A DNA stretch of 64,000 bases from Siphonodentalium dalli (Eukaryota > Mollusca > Scaphopoda > Gadilida > Siphonodentaliidae). Under the pieces are notes generated by a model, which did not search any database, was not told the DNA's origin, and worked only from the letters and a program-made list of their open reading frames with translations. The position numbers and the translations under genes are program-made. The DNA lies in the NCBI GenBank assembly GCA_032622095.1, contig CP136063.1, positions 7,483,814-7,547,813 of the forward strand, given 5' to 3'. Positions 56,795-64,000 of this stretch are shown one piece after another; positions within the stretch are counted from its first letter, which is position 1, and every line of letters starts with the position of its first letter.

Positions 56795-59180
56795 CAGTGT
56801 TACTGGCCGCAAGTTTATGAAACTCATGCAATCCCATAAGAATAACACATATATGGTATTTCACTCTTCGGGGAGAAAATTGTGCTTAACTTGCGCCCTT
56901 GCTCTCGTATGGTAAACTGACGAAAGGAACACACACAAACAGTTGTGTGTATATATTTCTTACCAACGTTTCACATTGGTATAGTCACTATAGTGGCACA
57001 TGCATCAATATGCTTGCGACATACACTATGACAAGAGTCTACTAATTTGGTCATTTCTTTACTTAACAATGCGTTCCAGACTCGTGATGTTTCAATATTT
57101 TGGGAGGTGTGCCCATATGGTTGTGACGTTGATGAACGCGGTCTGACATACGGACTGAAAGATCCTTGATTGATGCAGTAGTGCAGTGGAAAAATGATTG
57201 ACGTATTACCTCAGTATAACCAAAATAAAACTACAACCTTACCATTATGGTATACAAGTAATTGGTTGCATTGTTCTCAGCTCTACTTGGTATGATTGTG
57301 GTTTGATATTGATGGGTTGTGGTGTCAGTTATATTTAAGCAGGTAATTACAAACACTTGCTTTAAAATCCTTAAAATTTTCAGTTTCCAACTTGTAATTT
57401 CGCGATTCCATTGTAGGAACACACACCTTGCAAAGATGTTAAGATGTGGGGTGGACTTGCGGAATGTTTATGAAATTCCTGCGATCGTGGAAGTGTATTT
57501 GACAGGCCAAGCTATCATTACGCCATTGCACTTGTCAGATAAACTGACGACATGAACACACACATGCGGTTTTGAATAACATAGTTCATACCAAGCGAGT
57601 GATATTGATATGGTGGCAAGTGCGTTCATATGCTTGCGACATACAATATGGAAATAGTCTGTCCATCCATTAGTGGTACGAAATTCAATGGTGGCTATAT
57701 CTTATTTTCACAATGCGTTCCAGCGTTCGGTATGTCAATATTCCGGAAGGAACGCCCATATAGTTGCGACATTGATCAACGCGTCCTAGAATATAGACTG
57801 AAAGTCCTTTATCGATGTACCAGCGCAGTGTGAAAATAAGTGATGTAAGAACGCATTAAAAATATATAATACGGCCTTAGAATTGTGACATAACCAGTAA
57901 TTGTGTACATTGTTCTCGACGCTACCTGCTATGCAGAGTTTTGATGCTGATGTTGCTTGGTGTCTATTAAATTTAACACTTTCATGACTGGAGTTTCCGG
58001 AAATAGTGCGAAAACCCTGTGCCAACGCATTCTCTTACATGTACGAGGCTCCCTAGTCCCTATATAAGAGAAGGCACTGGCACATGATCTTTAATACTGC
58101 AACAGTGCAGCTCCCATCATTAAAAGGTTAAACAGATATTGCAGGAAAAATACAAATATTCACGAAAATGCTTAAATTTCCAGGTTGTGTGGTTAAATCT
58201 ATGAGTTTAGAACTTGATATTTTGCACTTTTGTTGTAGAAACAGTGTTAAGCAACAGCCATATTGCAGGGATGTAGAGACACTTGTGGGGAAGGGTCAGT
58301 TAGAATATGCCAACGTGTGGCCCCGCATATGTGTTACTGGCCGCTAGTTTATGACATACTTACATACGTCGCGTAAGGATAACAATTTGTATTTGACGGA
58401 TCGTGCGATCATTACGCCATTGCACTCGTCCGATATGCGGACAACAGTAACTCGCGCATGCGATTTTGTGTATATATTCCATACCAAGCGTGCTATATTG
58501 ATATCGTGTCAAGTGCGAGCGACATACAGTATATGGCAATAGTTTGACAATCCGTTAGTGGTATACTATGTTTAATCGTGGATAATTTTTAATTTCTCAT
58601 TGCGTTCAAGAGTTGGGATAAGTCGATATTCCGGAAGGGGCGCTCACATGGTTGTGACATTGATCAATGTACCCTGGCATATGGACTGAACATTGCTTTG
58701 TGAGGTGAGGTGCGCCCACATGGTTGCAACGTTGGTCAACACATCCTGGTATATGTTGACTGAAAATAGCTTTATTGACGTAGTAGCGCAGTGTACACAG
58801 TACTGATGTAGGAACGCACTACACACAAACAAATAAAGCCTTAACGTTGTGACATAGCCTGTAATTGGGTACAATATTCTCGACTCTGGTATGACTGAAT
58901 GTGGGTGATTATGTGCATGCCTGCGTCGCGTAAGGATAACACTTATGGTATTGACTGAACGTGCTGTCCTTACACATTGCAATCATTTCGATATACTGAC
59001 ACCAGTAACACACGCGTGCGATTTTGTGTATATATCCCAAATATTCATATAGTGTCAAATGCGTTCACATGCTTGCGACATACACTATGACATGGGTCTG
59101 TCAATCCGTTAATGTCACTATGTTCAATCGTGGTTAGTTCTTAATGCCACAATGTGTTCTTGAGTTGGGATATGCATGGG
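56795..59180. repeat. Diverged tandem array of four units, 0.6-0.8 kb each
   Basis: Units near 56795, 57450, 58333 and 58905 share TTACTGGCCGC, TGCTTGCGACATACA, GCGTTCCAG, GTTGTGACATTGATCAA-like strings and GCGCAGTG in the same order. Identity is moderate, so the duplications are old. The hairpin module at 57990-58135 sits inside one unit. Confidence 0.65.
57990..58135 (-). repeat. Hairpin module with both flanks, inverted
   Basis: Reads GCGAAAACCCTGTGCCAACG, a shortened stem (CATTCTCTTACAT), then GGCACTGGCAC and AACAGTGCAGCTCCCATCAT. It is the reverse of the arrangement at 54125-54720. Confidence 0.7.
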
Positions 59181-59367
59181 ACGAGCACCAATGTGAACAG
59201 TGTCGCACAAAATAACACCTCTTCGAAAGTTATATTTGAACACGCGAGAAGAAATGTCATTATTTCCCTGTATCTGTGTAAGCAATTTCGTCGACTAATT
59301 TCGATACCGGAATAAATCAAAAGCGGTTATTATTATAAATGTATTTTGGACCGCAAACTGCCATAAG

Positions 59368-59515
59368 GAATTAATCTACGTGGGCTTTATTACGTTTACG
59401 TATGGTCATATTATTGTTTTAAGTATTGGTTTACTACCCGTGACCCACATGCATGTTGGCTGTGAAAGACCGATCAGTCTATTTTATCCAGACCATGTCA
59501 TTATAAGCCCACGTA
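59368..59515. mobile_element. Short TIR MITE of about 148 bp
   Basis: CTACGTGGGCTTTAT and ATAAGCCCACGTAG are inverted ends, continuing with TATGGTC and GACCATG. There is no coding capacity. Confidence 0.65.
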
Positions 59516-60430
59516 GGGCTGGGCCGAAGGCCCTGCCCGTAGAGGGCTCTGAGTGTACTGGGCGCACACACGCGACGCTGTGAGAGCTGAATTGCAATGC
59601 CGTTCCTTTGAAAATTTGTTTTCTAAAAGTAGATGACCTTTGACATGCCCTATTGCACTCTTGTTATCGTCTTTCCGAGTCACCTATGTAGCGATTGGAT
59701 GATTGTGTTTGTCTTAACGAAACATAATGAACGATGCTCACAGGTGGTTGTTAGGCAAATGATGCTATTCAAACAAGTGAAAAATCACCACCTCGGATTA
59801 TTATTTCCACGAGTTATCAACTACAACACACACGGGGGGCAGAAAAAAACTGCTTACATTATGTTATACAATGTGAGTACATGTACATGATCAGTATCGA
59901 ATGTAGGGTGTACCATTGTACGCCTTGTTTGACAACGAATGTAACAAATTCACCAGGCGAGGGCAGACTGACTCTTGACCGTTGACTATAACTTAGTTCT
60001 AACTTCTCAGTGACCAAGTCATAATTCCACGATTCACTCTTGCGACAATTTTCGAAATTACAATTTGAACGAATCAAGCATCTACCTCATTTGTGATCAT
60101 ACTTGTGAGTACTATGTACACAGCGACAACATTAATTTATGAACATAGTTTTGTCAAAGATGTCATTAACTGCGACCAGAAATTATTTAGACACAACGGA
60201 AGCTGATATAAGTCTTGCATTGTTGACTTGTCGAATGATAGAACACTGACACAGTAACGGCGACGATAAAATGGCTTTTACGGTGATAATCCTGATGAGA
60301 AAGTACGCAACAATACAATAAGTATGCCGTACACTGCAGTGACTACACTGACTACAGTACAATGACGTTTATTAATATAACAGTTTGTTTTGAAACTTGT
60401 CAGAGTAAACTGGTAAACTGTAGCAGTGTA
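59516..60430. other. No supported gene
   Basis: Short frames only (up to 85 residues), with no domain recognised. Confidence 0.4.
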
Positions 60431-60510
60431 GACCCTGTATACATCTGTATTGAGACTCTGATCGGCCATTCTTTGACCCTATCTTAAGCTCATACCTTTT
60501 CTATTTACAG

Positions 60511-60620
60511 GCAATAAAGACTCCTGGTTCCAGATTCTGATTGGTTCTCTTCTTATGTTGACAATAAAGACAAGATTCCACCAAACGTTCCGAAATCCAC
60601 ACCTTGCTGTGCTAAATAAA
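60511..60620 (+). pseudogene. Exon-like module, copy 1 (frameshifted)
   Basis: Follows CCTTTTCTATTTACAG and ends with AATAAA at 60615-60620. Compared with the other two copies, one G is missing early (AAAGACTCC for AAAGGACTC), which breaks the shared frame. It keeps DNKDKIPP and PKS in the downstream frame. Confidence 0.45.
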
Positions 60621-60864
60621 AGACATTTATCATTTGTCAATTTTGCGCAAACGCAATTTATTTCCTGGTTACGTTCGTTTGAATTTCTGTTCCAGCATGT
60701 CAAATTGTTGTCATGCGCAGTGCTATCGTTCAAATTGCACCGGATATCGGAGATACTATATACCTAGACCCTGTTGAGTCACAATACATGATATACATCT
60801 GTATTGAGACTCTGATTACCTACTATCATTTTCTATCTGAGGCTCATACCTTTTCTATTTACAG

Positions 60865-60965
60865 GCGATAAAGGACTCATGGCGCCAGATTCTGCTTGGT
60901 TCTCTTCTTATGGTGACAATAAAGACAAGATTCCACCAAAAGTTCCGAAATCCGCACCTTCATGA
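60865..60965 (+). other. Exon-like module, copy 2 (candidate 3'-terminal coding exon)
   Basis: A polypyrimidine acceptor (CCTTTTCTATTTACAG) is followed by about 100 nt open in the frame GDKGLMAPDSAWFSSYG... ending KSAPS and TGA at 60963-60965, then AATAAA at 60971-60976. The peptide is not recognised. An alternative frame (AIKDSWRQILLG...) is also open to a later TAA, so the reading frame is uncertain. Confidence 0.4.
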
Positions 60966-61584
60966 GCTAAAATAAAGACATTTGTCATTTGTGCAAAATG
61001 TCTGTTTCATTAAAATCATTTCCTGTTTACAAATAAGCACATGTCTGTCATGCGCAGTGACATGGTTTCATAATGGTTAATAAAACGTGTACTCCGCCCC
61101 CGACACCGACTCGGGGGGGGGGGGATGTATAGACGGAAGATAAATGATAAAAAATAATTCTTTTGCTAAATTATATGCTACTTTGCCAATTTATTACATA
61201 TGTAATAAAAATATTACGGACAAGATTACTAACATACTTTTTAATAGCATTTTTGCTTCGAAAATAAACTATTTAGCCGGAATGAGAAAAGTGTAGCCGA
61301 GTTGCTTTATTATCCAATTCTACGAAATGTTGTATAATACTTTTAACAAGTTGTAGAAATATATTGGTGATATGAAGTAATTGTTTTATTCAGAGAAGCA
61401 TAATCAGTTCTCACATTTGTCGTGGTGTCAAAAAATATAATCTATAGGCCTACTCCGCCCCCGACTCGGGAAATTGTGTAGCCTACTCGGAAGATATATG
61501 ATACAATTGCATCACTATTCGTATATACTATATTATTTCAATAAACTATAAGTCAACAAAGTCATAGTTATAACAATGTTAACT

Positions 61585-61866
61585 TCATTTAAACAATACA
61601 AATGATTCTCCTATTACAATAAATTGTCGCCTACATCCAATAAAACGGACGACCAGAGGATGGTGCTTGCATCTGTTATAGGGGAAAAACCAGGACAACG
61701 CAAAATATAACAAAACGGCTTCCACGAAGTCTGCTGGTCCCACGCCCAGATAAAGGACGAGGATAGTTAAAATGAACACTGAATAGACACCGAATGAAAA
61801 ACCCCGACGTTGGCTGCATGCTGCGTCGGAGGAGGAGTATACTGTCCACTTTTTAATGTTAGTCAC
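61585..61866 (-). CDS. Hypothetical 93-residue frame with two hydrophobic segments in the inverted-repeat spacer
   Basis: ATG at 61866. Hydrophobic stretches at about residues 24-42 (FGVYSVFILTILVLYLGVG) and 47-60 could be membrane segments. The product is not recognised. The N-terminal SSSDAACSQRRG region weakly resembles the SSSGETRK segment read on the same strand at 62870-62905, so both could be pieces of one minus-strand gene, but no splice signals were verified. It may be spurious. Confidence 0.25.
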   Translation of the reverse strand: MTNIKKWTVYSSSDAACSQRRGFSFGVYSVFILTILVLYLGVGPADFVEAVLLYFALSWFFPYNRCKHHPLVVRFIGCRRQFIVIGESFVLFK

Positions 61867-62724
61867 AGTAGTGAAACAAACGATCTTTATTTATACCATA
61901 TATATCATGCAGGCATAGACTAACACGGAATGCTCTTTTCCAAAGCAAATTTGTTTAGGTGTAAAATGTTCTCACATTACCGAAACAAACGCTAATTATA
62001 CTAACCTATTTAGTGATACTTTAGTGATAATATGGCCATATTTATAATGTTGATAAATAGGCCTAATTAACATGCAAGTTTTGAGAAAATTTTACTATAC
62101 AGTTGACAGTGGTTACCATTATTCTGTTGCAGTAAATCGATTCTGATAACTAAAGCTTATTTTTAAGAAATGTTGTTGTTGTTGTATATACGCAATACGA
62201 AAGCAAACCTTATGCGCATTAGAATGCAAACACTGTTCGCGCAGAGCTATCAACGCGCGCCGGTGTGATTATGACATTTTTTGACACCACGACAAATGTG
62301 AGAACTCATTAAGCTTCTCTGAATAAAACAATTACTTCATATCACCAATATATTTCTACAACTTGTTAAAAGTATTATACAACATTTAGTAGAATTGGAT
62401 AATAAAGCAACTCAGCTACACTTCTTCTTATTCCGGCTAGTGTATATTCGAAGCAAAAATGCTATTAAAAAGTATGTTAGTAATTTTTTTCCGTAATAGT
62501 TTTATTACATATATAATAAATTGGCAAAGTAGCATATAATTTAGCAAAAGAATTTTTTTTTTCATATATCTTCCGTTTATACATTTTCCCCAGGTCGGAT
62601 TCGGGGGCGGAGTACACGTTTTATTAACCAATATGAAACCATGCCACTGCGCATGACAGACATGTGCTTATTTGTAAACAGGAAATGATTTTAATGAAAC
62701 AGACAACAATGTCTTTATTTTAGC

Positions 62725-62825
62725 TCATGGAGGTGCGGATTTCGGAACTTTTGGTGGAATCTTGTCTTTATTGTCACCATAAGAAGAGAACCAAGCAGAA
62801 TCTGGCGCCAGGAGTCCTTTATCGC
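62725..62825 (-). other. Exon-like module, copy 3 (candidate 3'-terminal coding exon)
   Basis: The inverted counterpart of copy 2: acceptor TTTCTATTTACAG just upstream, frame GDKGLLAPDSAWFSSYG... ending KSAPP and TGA, then AATAAA (TTTATT at 62714-62719). The frame can be read back to an ATG at 62967 (80 residues, one hydrophobic stretch), but it crosses the polypyrimidine tract, so that start is doubtful. Confidence 0.4.
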
Positions 62826-62856
62826 CTGTAAATAGAAAAGGTATGAGCCTCAGATA

Positions 62857-63120
62857 CAAAATGTACACAAGCAATCCGAAACTCAAAAGAGTGTAAATCT
62901 TTCGAGTTTCCCCGGAACTACTATATACCGAGACCAACCAATAACAAACGCTAACTACCGAGAACAAGTCTAAATTTGATAATTAAGTCATAATAATGTT
63001 TAATTATAGTGAATGTATCAGTCTTAAGTGGATATTAGACCATGTTTGGAATTTAAAATGGCATATATTATGGGTATACCGATAACTTGAAACATCATTT
63101 ACATTGTTGTACTCGGTATA
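62857..63120. other. No supported gene
   Basis: AT-rich linker between the inverted repeat and the second exon-like repeat. Confidence 0.4.
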
Positions 63121-63690
63121 TAGTTCAAACTGCTCGGCATACAAAAGGACTGTTAGTCGTTCCTTTTATTTAACAGTTCAAACTCTCTGAAAAGAAGCCA
63201 TAGTACTTATAATGCAGCATACACTTGATCAATTGATTAGTTGTGCAACCACACTTGTTAAAATCATTTCTGTATTGTGTTTGTATTGTTGTATACTTAA
63301 AGTGTTTTATTTTCTATTTTCAGGGATATTTTGGATCTACATCCTGCTTATCACACATCAACTATATCAACTATCAGAAGTTCAACTCTGTGATCTGACA
63401 TTTACTGGTTCTGAATACATTTTGAAAAGGCATCAGACAATTTACTTGGACAGGTGTAAAATTAAAATTCACAATCAGAGATTAAATGGAACTGTTGTAT
63501 CGTGACTATGATGACACACATGTCAAATCAATATTTTCTGTGGGCTCTCGTTGTGGAATGTTCTTCACACCCAAAGACAATATCAACATCAAGGACACAA
63601 ACTGTTAATAACTTGCTATTTCAGCTTCCCTATAATACTACTAGTAGAAGGAAATGATGAGAAAACAGGATAACAGAAAATACCGCCATC
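63121..63690 (+). repeat. Dispersed exon-like repeat, copy 2
   Basis: Matches 55143-55700 in the same orientation: GTCGTTCCTTTTATT, CAGCATACACTTGATCAATT, GAAGTTCAACTCTGTGATCT and TTTACTTGGACAGGTGTAAA are common. It differs by an in-frame 3-nt gap and scattered substitutions. It is followed by ATACCGGTTGGTAT, which in copy 1 lies about 470 bp further on. Confidence 0.72.
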
Positions 63691-64000
63691 ATACCGGTTG
63701 GTATTTTTTCATTCTTGCCACATTTGTCATGTTCCAGGGGTTAGCGTGTGCAATAAAAAGAGGACCTACAACGACTCCCCAGTTTATACCGAGTCCAGAA
63801 AATTAGATCTGGACGAGCCTTTGTTGAGGTCCAGACCTAATGTAGTGGACGAGTTTTGTATATTTCGCTATAGCCTATACTCTGGGACGAGTTATATATT
63901 ATATTTATTACATGATCTAAAGCCTCGACAAAACCTACTTAAATCAACACATGGGACGCTAAACTAACATCGGCTTCTATAATACATGCGATGACTTTTC
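63691..64000. other. No supported gene at the window edge
   Basis: The first 70 bp continue the repeat shared with 56170-56245. The 89-residue frame 63698-63967 has no recognisable domain. Confidence 0.4.

Larger units (their letters stand above)
60431..61060. repeat. Tandem duplication of about 350 bp carrying the exon-like module
   Basis: TATACATCTGTATTGAGACT at 60440 and 60790 and TTTCTATTTACAG at 60498 and 60852 are in register. The second copy also forms the outer part of the left arm of the large inverted repeat. Confidence 0.75.
60834..62856. mobile_element. Large inverted repeat (arms about 590 bp, spacer 843 bp)
   Basis: The left arm (60834-61433) and right arm (62277-62856) are reverse complements at roughly 90% by eye. 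Shared blocks include TATCTGAGGCTCATACCTTT, TTCCTGTTTACAAATAAGCA, ACTCCGCCCCCGA and ATATATTGGTGATATGAAGT, each in inverted orientation on the other side. The spacer contains another ACTCCGCCCCCGACTCGGG string and a fragment of the 42-bp-array family (61870-61940). It may be a foldback transposon or an inverted duplication of a gene end. Confidence 0.75.

Overview
This is an AT-rich, gene-poor window from an animal genome, most likely a marine invertebrate. I cannot name the species from sequence alone. The reasons are eukaryotic repeat content throughout (non-autonomous Helitrons, a tyrosine-recombinase retrotransposon with split direct repeats, a truncated LINE, many palindromic MITEs and minisatellites), a secreted C-type lectin gene, splice-acceptor and AATAAA-like signals, and no operons or bacterial signals. 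Most reading frames here are open only because they lie in tandem repeats. Only five coding regions have a recognisable product: a C-type lectin (48244-48942, minus), three frames of one retrotransposon (43384-45189, plus) and a LINE fragment (28408-29433, minus).

Layout. 1-3760: arrays of a palindromic hairpin module interrupted by Helitron-like elements at 995-1604, 1605-2401, 2595-2883 and 2884-3404. 4145-8600: five minisatellite families, including a 300-bp higher-order repeat and a 146-bp repeat with an alternating dimer. 9581-15660: foldback elements, a duplicated dispersed repeat and an ATC microsatellite. 15789-17250: a very uniform 41-bp satellite of about 36 units. 20588-22925: 42-bp and 57-bp tandem arrays. 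23275-25738: a transposon with inverted arms of about 540 bp. 28220-29521: a 5'-truncated LINE flanked by a perfect 19-bp target duplication. 31625-33636: a 107-bp minisatellite that appears to have grown out of the hairpin module. 35936-36646: a Helitron inserted in a (TA)n tract. 37289-38990: C-rich and 240-265-bp repeats.

41696-47436 is a nested mobile block. At its core is a Ngaro-type retrotransposon (43161-46936) with the order A1-ORFs-B1-A2-B2. It keeps the end of RNase H, a tyrosine recombinase with all catalytic residues and an SGNH hydrolase, but has lost gag, the reverse transcriptase and most of RNase H. The repeats differ at only 3 of 791 positions by eye, so the insertion is recent. 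It sits in a TIR element (42968-47247), which may itself lie inside another.

48244-48942 encodes a secreted protein with a PAN-like cysteine region and a C-type lectin domain. 50985-52266 is a 1.28-kb TIR element with a nested palindrome. 55143-63690 holds a duplicated exon-like repeat, a diverged 0.6-0.8-kb tandem array, and a large inverted repeat (60834-62856) carrying three copies of a module that looks like a 3'-terminal exon. No rRNA, CRISPR array or convincing tRNA is present. Similarities and identities were read by eye, with no database search.
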